Positions 14,301 through 25,392 of a stretch of 64,000 nucleotides of DNA are shown in pieces. The stretch is taken from contig CM032228.1 of NCBI GenBank assembly GCA_019009955.1, positions 72,284,001 through 72,348,000 of the forward strand, read 5' to 3'. This stretch comes from Riptortus pedestris. Taxonomy: Eukaryota; Arthropoda; Insecta; Hemiptera; Alydidae. The notes under the pieces are model-generated. The model was not told the origin of the DNA and searched no databases. It was given only the letters and a program-made list of their open reading frames with translations. Position 1 is the first letter of the stretch; the number at the start of each line of letters is the position of its first letter. The position numbers and the translations under genes are program-made.

Positions 14301-17300
14301 TTCCTCTGCCCAGGAGGGAATCAAACTCACCACTCTAGGTTTATCATGTGAGATTAAAGTCAACTCACATGGCTAACCTGAGCCCCGTTAATGACTTTAT
14401 TTAGTGTTTAGCATTTTTAAGAACGCCACATTGCCATTTTCAGAGCAGTAAGCACAAACTAGTTTTTATTCATTATTTAAGAGTCAAGAACACATTCAAG
14501 GAAGAACTGTTAATTTTCTAGGAGTTGGAAATAGCATTAAAAGGACATTATGTCATGAAAATTTTATGTGATTACTTTGAGAATCATGGATTCATGGCAT
14601 ATTTCAATAAAATTTCTTAACTGAAACATATGTTATTATGTAGCATGGCTAGGACCTATTAACAATATACATTATTTTAGCCCCTATCTCAGACACGGGA
14701 AGCAATTTAGTAGTACAAAGGCAGTACACTCATACCAGTATAACTGATCAACAAAAGGAATGCATATAATTGCTTACCAGCTAAATCAATAATTTCTTCC
14801 TGTGTAGCATCAGATAGGGCCTGTTCATACTCATCACCTAGATCAATGGCAATCTGTTCTTCAGCATCCTGCATTTTCTGCGGAGGAGGCGGAGGTATCC
14901 ACTGGAATAAATAATAATATGATAATTTCAAAAGTTTATATTTAAGAGTTCAATAATACACAAAATAAAGTTAGTAATAATGATCTATGAATACCACACA
15001 ACTTAAAAATATCTCAAACCAGCCTCACGATTAAACAATTTGTAAGGGAATTTTTGATCTATTTAGGGTTTTAACAGATTTACCTTAAGGGAAATCAGCT
15101 TTTGAGGTTGTACTCATGACACGATTTTCAAAAAATGTCCATCGATCGTCAAGTTAGTTAATAGCTAAAATTGGACAGGGGGGAGGGAGGGTGGGATTAG
15201 AGGAGGGAATTTTGAAAACTCTTAATATCTCTGTTATTATGACTCAGATCGAAAAACCATATAGAACCAATCTTATTGCAAATGTAATGATTTATAAATT
15301 TTGTTTTGTATATTGATTAATAACAGAGATATTTTCATTTTTTAGTTATCGGCCTTCGATAAACCCCCACTCCTACTCACGTCATATTAGCAATAAGCTG
15401 TTATATTATGAAGCACTTTTATATTTTGAAGCCTAAATACCAAATATAGTTCCAATTGAACTTTTACATCTAGAGATAAATGCGAATACGTGATGCACTG
15501 GGAAATCTGCTTAGTGACGGACTTTTCCGAATGAATAAGGTATTACAATTTTATATTTTTGACAGCCCACCATTACTTCAAAATGAAATGCACGCACCCT
15601 AAAACTTATGAGTTAAACATATGAAATAGTGCTTTGGTTCCACTATTGTTGAATCTATTAATAGAAGGCGTCATTACTCGCTTGATCAGGTGTATGACAA
15701 TAGCTGATGGATTGAAATTACGCATTTTCACGACATGCACCACATAGCATACTTAGTAAATGCCCAAGAAGATTCCCAACATTGTAAGAACATTATGTCT
15801 TTAAAAAATATATAAATTTAAGGTTACATCAGAATTATACAGTATAACAAAATATTCAAAATATAAAAAACTGTAGATGGAACAAATTATTGAAATTAAT
15901 AATTTATTACACTAATTCCTAAGTTAAAAGTGAGTTAAACACAAAATAGTTCAAAAATTAAAAACATGGAGGCAATAAAAAATACGTCAGATATCATGTT
16001 GAAATATAATTGTGTATGATTGTAGAGAATTGATAAAGATGATTCCAATTTCAATATTCCATTATGTATCTGTTTTCTTTGCAATGGACATAAAATTAGT
16101 GACCAAATACAGAAATGGCCTTGTAGAAAAATGATCATTATTGAGTAAGTAACGTCAATGAAGCTAATACAGTTGTCAAACAAAACTACAAATCCCTCAC
16201 AATGTATATTTTAAAACTAAGCAATTTGACTCAGATTACATAGGCCGAACCGGAAAAAAAAGTGGCTCAGCACATGGCAGACTACAAATATTGCAGAAGC
16301 AAGATATCGGCTGAAACCAAACACGGTGGCTCATGTGGAGGGCAAGGGCTTTTTGACAAGACTGCTGGTAAATGAAGAGTTTAGGACAAAGAAGCTGGTG
16401 TGAGAGGAAGTAGAGATCTAGAAGGGATTTTAATAAGGATTCTCTCTGCTTGTGATCTGGCGACCTCTAACATCTCCCTAAGACGTGCTGACAACCTTAA
16501 GATCATGATGCAGCCAATAGCTGGAGGCCACCTACCACCAAACAGACACTACACTAAGATAGCAACTCGGCATTAAGATCTGTCGCGAGTTGTAACAAAC
16601 AAGAAGCCAATTGGAAAATTGGCAAAATGTAGTGGGTAATACTGCCTGACACTGCTGGAGATACACCATACACGGCAACCGGAAAACCATATATCAGAGA
16701 CCCATACAGCATAAGGAATGTGCTATTGAAAGGGAGAAAAACAACAGATACATCCAGACTGATGCTGTGGAAGAGTTAGTAAGGACAGAATAATAACTGG
16801 GATTTAAAACAAGTATGGAAAATGCTAAGGAAACAAGAATGTTTGAACAGAGTGCTGTTTCTGCCTAATTGGCCAAGTTCATGGTATCTAGGTGTAGCAC
16901 ATTAAAGTATATAGGTTAGGTAGTTATGGAGGGCAATAGTATGAAAGTGGATATAATAACTAGAATGCTTCATGCCCTATACTAATCCCTATGAACTCCA
17001 TTCCCTGAGTCCCTCCAAGTCCATGTTCAAAACAGACATCAGACCATCTGTCAGGAATGAAAATGAAACATGGAATATCCCAAAAGTAAAGTACAGAGAA
17101 TACCAATGAGACTAATATGGAGAGAATCAAAAACAGTGAACTAATTATCTCATACAGCAAGCTTAGATATCATCTGTGCTATTAATTAATTATTAATATA
17201 TTAATAAAGGCAGATTGAACTGGTTGGAGGACATTGAAAAATTTTGTAAGGTGGAATGAATGAGGCAAGTAGGAGAGGCAGGCCCAGACATGGGTCTTTC

Positions 17301-18942
17301 CATAACTTGATGGAGAACTTGCAGAGGCTAGGAGTATGCAACTAGAGAATAGTAAATGCAGACCATATCGAACTCTTAACTTAATGATGAACTTAGACAG
17401 AGGCCCAGATTATGAATAATATAGTAAATAAAGTAATTTTTAGATGGTTTTTGGTTACTGAAAATGGATCACCAACAAACATGAATGAAATGGAAGTTTC
17501 ATCAAATAAAGCTTGATAATATATGATAAAGAAACAAAAAAATGTTCAAAATATATTTTGGGCGAAAGGTTTAGCATTACTAGAAAGTCAAATTTTATAG
17601 GCAATTTACAGACATGTCACTTAAGAAGAATGTTAAAGATACAGTAATATGACACCTTAAATTTTATAATTTCAATTAATTAACTTTACACTACTTAATT
17701 TACAACCCTTTATAAATACAAACCTTTTTCCCTCTTACGGTTCCAGCTACGTATGGTTTAGCTTCAGGTTTGTCAGGTGTTTCCATAGCTTGTTTATTGA
17801 TATGTTCAATAAGCTTTTTCCGATCGAGTGGTCCAGTCGGAGACTTTTTGCACTCGTAGGAACACCTTTGAGACGGTGGTAGCAGCGTGTCCTAAAAAAA
17901 AAAGTACCAGTTTTAGGCTTGCATAGATATTACAGTTGTTTGTAATTCATCATCAGACACAATGAGTAGATACATCATCCAAGAAAAATATAGAAAAGTG
18001 AAAATAATGTTCACTTTCATTTCTATTTAAATCTGAAGAAACTTATATAACAATTCTGAATTGGGAATTTAACTGTCTATGCTAAGATATTTGCAATGCA
18101 AGGCTTCAGCTTACATCATTTCTCTAGAGGGAGCTCACAATACAAAGCTCTCCAACATATAATATAAATATGAGTTGTGAAATTAATTTATTTTAAAGTT
18201 CAACTTATTATAATTTTTTAAACTAAAATTATATGAAACATTAATGGAAATAGTTTTTAACAAATTATAACTTATTATAAAATTGTTTTTATTTTAAATA
18301 TTTGATCTTCCTTTTCTTTCTTTTTTATGGCATTCTTTTAGTCCATGCTAGTTGCTAAAAGCACTTGAATAAAAAATTATGTGAGGATAAGAAAAGTGAC
18401 GGACTTTTTGCATCTAATTTAGTCCTCACCAACAGCAAGCATGGAGAATGAAAATAAATAAATGTAATCTATTGAATTTAAATTTTCAGAAATTCCAGTA
18501 AAAAAATCCATTTTTTTAAAACTCAAAATTTCACTCAGAAGTTAAAACTAATACAAATTATTTCGAAAAAAAACCTTATTGTTGAATAAGCTTCAATGAG
18601 GACAAACTATATAAATAACTTAAGACAATAATCACAGAAAATCTATCTAAATGTTTACTATATAATTTCAACTCTTTTGGTTTAGATTGCTTTCATTAGC
18701 CTACCCGTTCTTTAAATGCCCAGCATACAAAACATTAACCGTTACTCAATTTCCTTTTATTTATGGAACTAATCTCTTCATTTTTAAAGGGGAAAATCAG
18801 TAAAACTAATACTTACATCAGGGTCAACTTCTTTGACTAGCATTGATATTTCTTCAGGTGACAATTGGGATAGAAGCTGATCGACATCAATTTCATCGTA
18901 CTCATTGAGATCTTTCCCATATAGCTTTGCAGCTGTAGTCAT
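5919..18942 (-). CDS. tmod: Tropomodulin, complete coding region in eight exons
   Basis: Pointed-end actin-capping protein that binds tropomyosin and controls thin-filament length in muscle and the membrane skeleton (family knowledge). Coding segments, in transcript order: 18942-18817, 17891-17724, 14901-14778, 13408-13188, 11801-11647, 10373-10277, 9078-8931, 6178-5919. They total 1299 nt, or 432 residues plus stop TGA. Every intron begins GT and ends AG, and phases match at each junction. By comparison with the family, the first tropomyosin site is about residues 1-38, the first actin site lies within 43-98, the second tropomyosin site is about 104-144, and the leucine-rich-repeat actin-capping domain is about 165-347. 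A charged tail follows (348-432), longer than in vertebrate tropomodulins of about 359 residues. No internal stop or frameshift was seen, so the gene looks functional. Start choice: the ATG opens the conserved MTTAAKLYGKDL block. The family assignment is secure; the domain limits are approximate. Confidence 0.95.
8931..9078 (-). CDS. tmod: tmod exon 8: end of capping domain
   Basis: 148 nt encode residues 298-346 plus one base of codon 347. The exon starts RRYVLGNKIEMEITKLVEEN, followed by the family's LLRLGLHLEYNDAR block and ending THLQRNIDR. The acceptor is TTTCAG and the donor GTAAGT. The phase-1 end pairs with the TA opening the last exon, giving Ile347. Confidence 0.94.
10277..10373 (-). 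CDS. tmod: tmod exon 7: leucine-rich repeats
   Basis: 97 nt complete codon 265 and encode residues 266-297 (VETNFLTPAVVLRLIKSLLV then QRSLEEFRGANQ). The acceptor is GCTCAG and the donor GTAAAA, phase 0. This is the conserved capping-domain segment with the NxxS/TP motif found in all tropomodulins. It is too short to appear as a free ORF and was found by reading between the flanking exons. Confidence 0.93.
10636..10777. repeat. Small element with 11-bp inverted ends
   Basis: ATCACTATGAC at 10636-10646 and GTCATAGTGAT at 10767-10777 frame 120 bp in tmod intron 7 (before exon 7). The left end continues GTTTCGGCCTATTTTGGATA, a phrase common in arthropod repeats. No clear duplication. Confidence 0.35.
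11324..11392. repeat. (TA)n microsatellite in tmod intron 6
   Basis: About 69 bp of TA with one TG interruption; not in an H-family context. Confidence 0.95.
11647..11801 (-). CDS. tmod: tmod exon 6: leucine-rich repeats
   Basis: 155 nt encode residues 214-264 plus two bases of codon 265. The exon starts NISDEKLYALFNALRENTHL and ends ALEKNSTLKIL. The regular LxxLxLxNxGL spacing is that of the tropomodulin leucine-rich-repeat fold. The acceptor is CTCAAG and the donor GTAAGT. The split codon AA|T gives Asn on joining to exon 7. Confidence 0.94.
12106..12594. mobile_element. piggyBac-like MITE in tmod intron 5
   Basis: 489-bp element flanked by TTAA on both sides (12102-12105 and 12595-12598). 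It has perfect 14-bp terminal inverted repeats, CACGTTCGCTGCTG and CAGCAGCGAACGTG. TTAA targeting with this architecture is the hallmark of the piggyBac superfamily. Inside are several copies of a palindromic G/C-rich motif, TCGGTCCCCGGGGTCCGA-like, near 12118, 12355, 12483 and 12526. There is no transposase ORF, so it is non-autonomous. Confidence 0.85.
13040..13128 (-). repeat. 27-bp imperfect inverted repeat (hairpin) in tmod intron 5
   Basis: Arms 13040-13066 and 13102-13128 match as inverted repeats at 24 of 27 positions, with a 35-nt loop. The mismatches partly become G-U wobbles in RNA: two on the minus strand, one on the plus. The hairpin starts about 60 nt inside the intron, just after exon 5. 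Its size and shape fit a pre-miRNA-like foldback or a tiny MITE. No target-site duplication was seen. Confidence 0.55.
13188..13408 (-). CDS. tmod: tmod exon 5: entry to the leucine-rich-repeat domain
   Basis: 221 nt encode residues 140-213. It includes the highly conserved ILGFHSMMNQDQYHASLLNK block and DPPNDTDVDKTL, and ends LLNWNNIK. The acceptor is TTTCAG and the donor GTATTT (13187-13182) is comparatively weak. The reading frame continues into the intron for a further 59 codons, past a 27-bp inverted repeat at 13040-13128, so intron retention would add an unrelated tail and remove the rest of the capping domain. This retention is only a possibility. Confidence 0.94.
14178..14387 (-). mobile_element. 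tRNA-derived SINE, near full length (tmod intron 4)
   Basis: Read on the minus strand: a tRNA-like head with A-box-like TTAGCCATGTGAG and B-box-like GAGTTTGATTCCCTCC, then the family body (ATTAAATAAAATCCTTAGTC, CCACCCTGGCTAGAAAAGGG, CCCAATTAGCC) and a 3' end GTGGACATTAATAAATAA. It is one of about eleven copies in the window. Only decay separates it from the copies at 28422 and 30009. Confidence 0.85.
14778..14901 (-). CDS. tmod: tmod exon 4: proline-rich linker and second tropomyosin-binding site
   Basis: 124 nt encode residues 99-139 plus one base of codon 140. It starts WIPPPPPQKMQDAEEQIAID, a proline-rich linker leading into an acidic helix, and continues to EEIIDLA. The donor GTAAGC is at 14777-14772; the exon ends in phase 1 and matches the CT that opens the next exon, giving DLA-AILGFH. 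It maps to the second tropomyosin-binding helix of the family. Confidence 0.94.
15069..15531 (-). mobile_element. H-family element in tmod intron 3
   Basis: Hairpin end at 15069-15095 (TAACAGATTTACCTTAAGGG, then AAATCAGC) and the G/C-rich end at 15497-15531 (GGGAAATCTGCTTAGTGACG, then GACTTTT), where the inner GCAGGGGCTGCG part is deleted. The body holds the marker words TCATATTAGCAATAAGCTGT and AACTTTTACAT. About 460 bp, without a (TA)n tract, so a shortened copy. The only clear H copy inside the gene. Confidence 0.7.
16240..17205. other. G+C-elevated block in tmod intron 3, unassigned
   Basis: Less AT-rich than the flanking intron, with short open stretches but no long ORF. It lies just upstream of a LINE C-terminal remnant in the same orientation, so a decayed retroelement is the simplest reading. 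No domain was recognised. Confidence 0.3.
17206..17390 (+). pseudogene. Degenerate LINE reverse-transcriptase C-terminus in tmod intron 3
   Basis: The plus-strand frame from 17256 reads SRRGRPRHGSFHNLMENLQR then LGVCN, a stop, and RIVNADH. This fits the C-terminal pattern GRPRxRWxDxVExDLxxLGxxNW of many animal endonuclease-reverse transcriptases, with TAG replacing the usual Trp codon. The whole block 16240-17400 has higher G+C than the surrounding intron and may all belong to one old insertion, but upstream frames are too broken to identify. Confidence 0.5.
17724..17891 (-). CDS. tmod: tmod exon 3: first actin-binding segment
   Basis: 168 nt encode residues 43-98, starting DTLLPPSQRCSYECKK and ending TVRGKK, phase 0 on both sides. 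The 3' splice site AG follows an A/T-rich tract, and the donor is GTTTGT. It contains the conserved GPLDRKKLIEHINKQA block, which in tropomodulins is the tropomyosin-independent actin-binding region. It is absent from simple ORF listings because it has no internal ATG-to-stop ORF of sufficient length; it was found by reading the minus strand. Confidence 0.93.
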
Positions 18943-18969
18943 GGTTGACGTCTTTGTTGTAGAGGACGT
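18817..18969 (-). CDS. tmod: tmod exon 2: start codon and tropomyosin-binding N-terminus
   Basis: The 3' splice site is the AG read at 18971-18970 and the donor GTAAGT lies at 18816-18811. ATG is at 18942-18940 and codes residues 1-42, ending VKEVDPD in phase 0. The 27 nt upstream of the ATG (18943-18969) are open in the same frame (TSSTTKTST). An upstream exon with its own start could therefore extend the protein, but the candidate 21-kb exon has an in-frame stop. Acidic helical residues 1-38 correspond to the first tropomyosin-binding site of the family. Confidence 0.93.
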
Positions 18970-21390
18970 CTGTGGAAAAAAAGAAAACAAACAATTAATA
19001 ATTAAAACTTCAACGAGTAAAAATAGGTTGATTCTAATTCTCTGTAAAATACACTAAAGATTGAATATAGACATGCACAATTTTTTATATTTTAAAAGCC
19101 TCCACGGCTGTTTTAAACTTTGAATTGAATACCCATGGGTAACCTAATACATGGATATATTGCATAAAGGTTCAATTAAAATCCTCCAACTAATCTATTT
19201 TTTCCCCTTTTTTCATAATTATCATTTAGTTATTTTCATAATTAATGGTAAAAAATGTATTAAATGTCTCATGTAGGTAACTTAGAGGTGGTCAGTATTA
19301 AGAAGGTCCCTGGATTCCACTCAATAAAAAAACCAAAGGTACAAACTTATTTTCCATTAGATAATTCTATTAACTGTAATTATAGAGGGGGGGAAAAATG
19401 AAAACCCATGGCAATCAAAAACAGAATATTTCCTGAGATGGTTTTTGCTAGTTGCTAGAAAGCCATACTAATTCCTGGATTTCATGACAGTTTCTCCCAG
19501 AGCAAAATCTGTGAGTTTATAGTAGTTGAGTGTATGAGAGAATAGTTATTCGATTAAATCACAGAAATAAACTTCACTAATAAAATTCTTAAAAAGAATG
19601 ACATTTCAAACCCAATGGCTGTTGTCAAAAAATGCCCGATTGATTCAAAACAAATAAAATATTTAACTAAAAAAACTCTTATACCACAAAGATTATTTTC
19701 GAAGTAATGTACTACATGCAATTTAACTCTGACCACATAAATATGCTAGAGGAAATAATAAAAACGTATTGGGACGGGACTGACAAAAAAAATTCCCAAA
19801 AGGTCTCGAGAAAGAAGGGAAGATAATAAAATCTCAACTTTTTGGTAAATTTTGTTTAATAAAGGAACTTGCAAATGATGCGCTGCACATAACAATATGA
19901 TCATCTCTAACAAAATGTTGTATATAAAAATATTTTTAAGTATGTCAAATTTAAAAGAAATAAAAGGTCTTCTTTTTGGGAGCAGAGAGAAGTAAAATAA
20001 TAGCATCTAAATATAATTTTTAAAATAGTGATCATGACAGTTAGTGTAATCACAAATAGCTCATACCGATAACTATAAGAGCAATGTAAGGTTTGACACT
20101 TCTGATAGGTGCAGGATGTAGAGTTAAAAAAAAAAAGTGCATTTGGACAAGTAGCTGAATGAAAGTTATTGACGAGAAAAGCTACAGCCCTTCATTACAA
20201 AGTGCTTGACAGCTGTATTATAAATCGTAGTCGGTAAAAGTTATTTTTCGTATTACGGTCAAACAAATTCTTCAGAAAAAAGAACTTTCGTTAACGACAT
20301 TTCTTATAGGCAAGAGTACCCAAGCATAGGTATATTTTATCTTTCACTTAAATATCAAGTTGCTTATTATGCTGATTAATTCTATCAACTAATAATATTC
20401 TGGGAAGCCTTAAGACTTTTAACTTGAAACATTTAACCAGCTCTTTAGGTAGAGAGGGTTACTAATTAAGTTTTGCTTATAGCATTAGTGCCCAGAATAT
20501 ATTAAACCTAAAAAATACAGAAATTTCTTTTGTTGTCACCCATGTCTACTTATAAAATAATACTGTAGTATTATAAAAATATAATGTACGCATGGAAAAT
20601 GCGTATTTCTACAGAAAAATGTAATAAAGATCCAAAATAGATATTGAAAACCAGATAACTTCAGGTAAGGCATGAAAATTAATAATTTATACAAGCGTTT
20701 CGAATTTATTTTAGAAACATAAATTGCACAGATTGTAAATATTTTCTTATTAAAAAAAAAACAACGAAGAGATATATTTGTATTAAAGAAAGTGTGATTA
20801 GAAATACTGTATGTACTTTCAGAGGTATAATAAATTTAGCACGCGTAAATTGGCTTATAATATAAGATGTTTTCTTTTGAAGACTCCTTCATAAAAATGA
20901 AAAAAAAATTAGTGAAGAAGATAAGAAGCTGATATGTTTAGGGAGTTCCTAAGTTCATAGAAAATAACTTAAGAATTATTAAACATTACTTAGCATGTTT
21001 TGATAATTAATTGTACTAATATTATACAGAGTACTGTAAAATTTAAAATCATAGGAATAATTAGTTTTTGGTGCCTCAGGGCGAAATTCAATTTGAAAAA
21101 ATAGGGGCGATGATATGCTCCTTAGAAGGTTTGCATTGAAAATTACACGAGATAAAAACTAAAGAAGGGATGACTCACTCATAAGCCCTTCTGGACGGCG
21201 CCGGTTTGGCTGAATAACAAATCGATGGAATTGATTTTTGAAGTCTGTGAGCTGTAGGGCTCGACAAATAAAACCTACGAGAAAACGCGAGGAGCGACTA
21301 TTGCCGTTTATGTGTAGGATTCTAAAGGGACATCCTCTGACCCCAATTTTGAACAATTTGCTACTACAATCAATATAACCTTGTACTTAC

Positions 21391-21620
21391 GATTTCAAGG
21401 AAACTATAAGTAGGGCAAAGTTTCCCCGGCTCGGGCAGTATTGGTGTAGTTCAATTAAAAAATAATGAGGCACATCGTTGAGAATAAGCGTAATGAAAGT
21501 AATATATATGTGTAGCCCACTTTCGAGAAACAAACACACAGACACAGACCAGCTCGGGCTCTACTCCTCCGTCCACTACACGCCCACTTTTAACAGACAA
21601 CTGCACTCAGTCAACATTGG
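21391..21620 (-). promoter_or_regulatory. tmod: Candidate 5'-UTR exon and promoter region of tmod
   Basis: On the minus strand a strong donor (ATC|GTAAGTACAAGG) sits at 21390, preceded by a block clearly richer in G+C than its surroundings (about 21400-21720). Read in the frame that would join exon 2, the segment hits a TGA and has no ATG after it, so it would be untranslated. Splicing to 18969 would make a 2.4-kb first intron. The upper limit is unknown because no clear TATA box was seen. Inference; an mRNA 5' end would settle it. Confidence 0.4.
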
Positions 21621-21814
21621 CCAGCAGCAGTGGCGGCACCTTGCGGCTGGATCCAGCAACACTTCTTATCAACAGGCGCCCATACTGATAACGCACTACT
21701 CTCTCCACCATAAACTTCAGTTTTTTTTTTGTCAAGAAATTCCCATAGCTTACTTTGCCCTTGAAAAGCTTTCTTTAATAAAGCATCCGAATTTAATGCA
21801 CTAACTTTTATTTA

Positions 21815-21965
21815 TATAATTCTATTGTACGTGTGTATGTCACTGAACTTCTCCTAAACGACTGGACCGAGTTGAATGAATTTTTTTGTACGCGGTTAGG
21901 TGACGCCCCGGATGGTTTAGATTCACAAATCAGCACGGCAGATGGAGCAGGAGTGGGGGTTGTAA
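21815..21965 (+). repeat. Dispersed-repeat fragment (ACTGAACT..CTGGACCG type)
   Basis: CACTGAACTTCTCCTAAACG, ACTGGACCGAGTTGAATGAA and GGATGGTTTAGATTCACAAA form a phrase that recurs in many arthropod intergenic repeats (from memory, not checked). It may be a fragment of the CCCGGC-type family. Just upstream of the candidate tmod promoter block. Confidence 0.35.
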
Positions 21966-22029
21966 GGGAGACCTAAAATAAAAAATAGCTTTATATTGTG
22001 GCAGAGTTTATTTCAGAAGAGAAAAAAAA

Positions 22030-22371
22030 CTCTTTCACGCAGGGGCTGCGTTAACTAAGCAGATGTCCTACTTGCGTCACGTATTTGCATTTATCTCAAT
22101 ACGTAAAAGTTTAATGAGAACAATATTGGTTATTTACGCTTTAAATAATAAAGTGATTCATAATACATATATCAACTTATTGTTAGTATGACATGAGTTG
22201 GAGTGGGAGTTAACTGAAGGCCGAAAACTAAAAACTGCAAATATCTCGTTTAATAAACAAGATATTGAAAAGACTTATAGAACATCACATTTCCAATAAG
22301 ATTGAATTTATGCAATTTTTCGATCCGACGCAGAACAACGGAGATATTTCAAATTTTCGAAAATCCCCATC
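22030..22371 (+). mobile_element. H-family element, 3'-truncated
   Basis: Starts TTTCACGCAGGGGCTGCGTT and runs through TTGTTAGTATGACATGAGTT, CTGAAGGCCGAAAACTAAAA and TTTTTCGATCCGACGCA. It stops where a minus-strand CCCGGC-type repeat begins. Confidence 0.7.
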
Positions 22372-22482
22372 TTCCACAATACGTCGTGGAGGGAAGTGTA
22401 ATTGTACACATTGAAGCCTTGCTATAAAAATACTACATTATTCAGTCAAAAATGATTTCCCAGGCATCACTGGGTACTTTAG

Positions 22483-22486
<4 letters not shown>
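22372..22486 (-). mobile_element. CCCGGC-type repeat, 5' fragment
   Basis: On the minus strand it reads TTAGCTAAAGTACCCAGTGA, TGCCTGGGAAATCAT and CTTCAATGTGTACAATTACA, matching the first ~110 bp of the copy at 51988. It lies between a truncated H-family copy and a (TA)n tract. Confidence 0.65.

Positions 22487-22546
<60 letters not shown>
22487..22546. repeat. (TA)n microsatellite
   Basis: About 60 bp, touching the CCGGC-type fragment on its left. Confidence 0.95.
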
Positions 22547-22548
<2 letters not shown>

Positions 22549-23596
22549 AATTACAAGAAGCCAGCCCCATTTTCGAGCTCTACTATGAAAACTGGATGGT
22601 TTGAAGAAAGTTATGATAATCACAGGAAGCCCTCAATAGCAGATTTCCCTTATAGATAATATTTTAACAGAAATAGAAATCAATTTGTCTATTACAACGG
22701 GAAATGGCAAAGTAAATTAAAAAAAAAAACAAAAAAAAAACGACACATTATTCATTATGATTTACCGATAATATTTTTCAAGAATAGAGGAATGTTTGTA
22801 TAAAAATTACGTATTTTTCACTTATCTCTTACTGTTATTATTTGGATTTATGTTTTTAATGGATTCATGATGAACAACTCATTATTTATTGCTTATCAAA
22901 ACAATCGCTTAGAAAGATTAGATACAGGTTCGTTTTTATTTCTAACACAAGAAATTAATTTCATTAAATAGTTTACGTTTCCCCTGAGTCTCCTCAATTG
23001 ACCTAAATATCGTGATAACCATTACGGCAATGATTGAGCCAGCAGCCGATATTTTTCGAGTTCGCCGGAAGAAAGTTATTTATTTTTTCTAACTTAAATT
23101 TTACTGCTATTTCAACACAATATACTACATTTCATTGAAATACAAAAAAACTTTTAAGTTAGAATATCCAATATACGACTAGTTAAAACGTTATTCTTTT
23201 TACTAAGGGAAATTTGGTAAAATGTAGGAGACATTAGGTCCAGAATCCCACAGACTTGGAAAATCTTTTATGACATATATCTTGCTAAATAAACCCGGTC
23301 CGGCCCCCGGGCAACCCCTGGTCCTTCACAGGCTCCCATAAAAATGTTATTTTATTTTCCAATCAACCATCAATTTAAACTCTTCACTCGTGAGACATCC
23401 GTTGGTGTATTTAAAGTGAACATAAACGACATTTGGCAATATCAATATTGATCAACAGTCAATGCCAACCAAGTGAAGGTTACATGTTACCATTGTCAAT
23501 TTAGTGTTCCTTCCTATGAGTACAGAGTAGAAATGTATATGAAATATTTATAAAATTGTTAATATTGTAAAGGGCTACTTGTGCAGGGAAGAAAAA

Positions 23597-24125
23597 GTCT
23601 GTCACGCAGGGGCTGCGTAAACTAAGTAGATTTCCAAAGTGCTCGTATAACATACTTTTGATCTCATCCCACCACATATTCTCTATTTCTATGTAAAAAA
23701 CCGAAGACTAGAAGGGGGGACGGGTAATGAAGGCTGAATACAAGAAAGTACGAATAACTCGCTCAATGCTTGAGCTACGAAATAATGCATAGGACAGCAA
23801 TTATATTTATTTATTTAGGTGTGTCGCCATTTAAGCGATTCACACATTTTCTTGTTATAAAACTAATAGACCTACAATAGTTTAACAAGATTGCGTCCGA
23901 CTCATTATAACGGAGATATTTTGAATTTTCGACCCTCTCCCTCTCTAAACGCCTCTTATATGTAATAACGAGCCCGATTTGAACCATTAAGGACTATGAA
24001 ATTAAAAGTAGCAAGAAACGTTTGAATATCGAGTATGGTATAAGAAAAGTAAATATTTTCGATACAAGAACAGAAAATCTTATTTGATGACGTCACCAAG
24101 CATTGATTTTTCATAAATAGAATTC
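23597..24125 (+). mobile_element. H-family element, 5' module only
   Basis: G/C-rich end GTCTGTCACGCAGGGGCTGC, then the first-module words ATCTCATCCCACCACATATT and AATATCGAGTATGGTATAAG, ending near GATGACGTCACCAAGCATTG. The hairpin end is missing. Confidence 0.68.
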
Positions 24126-24649
24126 TTTTCAATTTGTACTTTTAAAAAATGAAAAAAAAAATCAAACTTAGAAAGAGACTTTCTGTGTTTAGAAAAACTC
24201 GTTAAAAAAATGATGCTCGCTGTTAAAATAAATTAAGAATTACGTTTATGTGGTTTCGAAAAATGAATTTTATTATTCATATACTAACAAAATAATGTTA
24301 TCTATGGGTTTAGTTTGTTACGAGGCTGGATTAATCATAGTTTCATAATAAAAAGAGTGCTTCCGCATTATTTGAATAAATTTCCCATATTACATCACTG
24401 AATGCTTCTTCAGATGCCACTAGGTAATAAATGTCGTGATGAAATAACCTCCTTGGATTCTCCATTTTTGTCCTAACCCATTCCGGCTATTCATAGACCT
24501 TTATATCCCATAATGAATGATGATCGTATTTCAAATCCTTGAAGATAAAGTACAGCGGCTACAGTCCTGATTGCTTTGGAAACTCCTTTGCATAGCTTTA
24601 AGTCTTTATAAATTATCAGAGGAACGCACTCTATTGTTGAAAGTTAATA

Positions 24650-25169
24650 AGTCCTCCACACAGGGGCTGCGGAAACTAAGCAGATTTCACACGAGCTAGT
24701 ATAACACTTTTGTGATCTCATCTCATCATATATTCTTTATTTATAAGTAAAAAAAAAAAAACTGATGAGTAGAAGGAGAGGGGATTGTTCCTGATGAAAA
24801 CGAGAAAGTACTAATAACTCGCGATTATAAATCAAATAAACATTTCCGCGTAAAAACACAATACTTGGTATTTAACCTTGATATGAGGTTCATGATATAA
24901 CTGCTTATTGTTAGTATGACATGAGTAAAGTGGGGGTTTACTGAAAGCTAAAAACTATAAAATCCAAATACCTCGGTTAATATACATGATAAAGAAAATT
25001 CTTACAGAATAACATTTATAGATCATTCAATTTGCAATAAGAATGGATCTATACAATTTTTCGAGCTGACGTATAATAACGGAGATTTTTCGAAATTCCC
25101 CTTCTGAACCCCATCCCCAAAAACCAAAATTGCGACTGCTAGAGAGTTAACAGACAAATAAATAAATAA

Positions 25170-25224
<55 letters not shown>
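24650..25224 (+). mobile_element. H-family element interrupted by a SINE
   Basis: Starts TCCTCCACACAGGGGCTGCG and continues to GCGACTGCTAGAGAGTTAAC, then (TA)n at 25175-25224, where a truncated SINE follows. The hairpin end was not found on the far side. Confidence 0.68.
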
Positions 25225-25227
<3 letters not shown>

Positions 25228-25392
25228 AGTGGCGAGTTCGAATCCCGCCTGGGCAATAGGAATTTTTTCAGTGACGGGCTCATTAAATAAAATCCTTAGT
25301 CCCATCCTGGGTAGAAAAGGGTGGTTACCAGTAGATAACCCTTCCCTATTAACCATAGTAGTAAAAAGAGGACGTTAATAAATAATAGTAAT
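25225..25392 (+). mobile_element. tRNA-derived SINE, 5'-truncated
   Basis: It begins inside the B-box region (GGCGAGTTCGAATCCCGCCT), continues through the family body and ends GGACGTTAATAAATAATAGTAA. It abuts a (TA)n tract of an H-family copy, and the H-family 3' end is missing beyond it. Confidence 0.85.

Noticed and set aside
18389..18406. H-family end in tmod intron 2 (AAAAGTGACGGACTTTTT)
   Set aside because: Only about 15 bp resemble the terminal motif and no body sequence adjoins it.
21478..21804. 108-codon plus-strand ORF over the candidate promoter block
   Set aside because: No domain; it runs antisense through the candidate tmod 5' exon and reflects the locally higher G+C.
25023..25356. 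Two minus-strand ORFs with Tyr-Ile repeats
   Set aside because: They translate a (TA)n microsatellite and part of a SINE; similar ORFs at 43528 and 57060 have the same cause.
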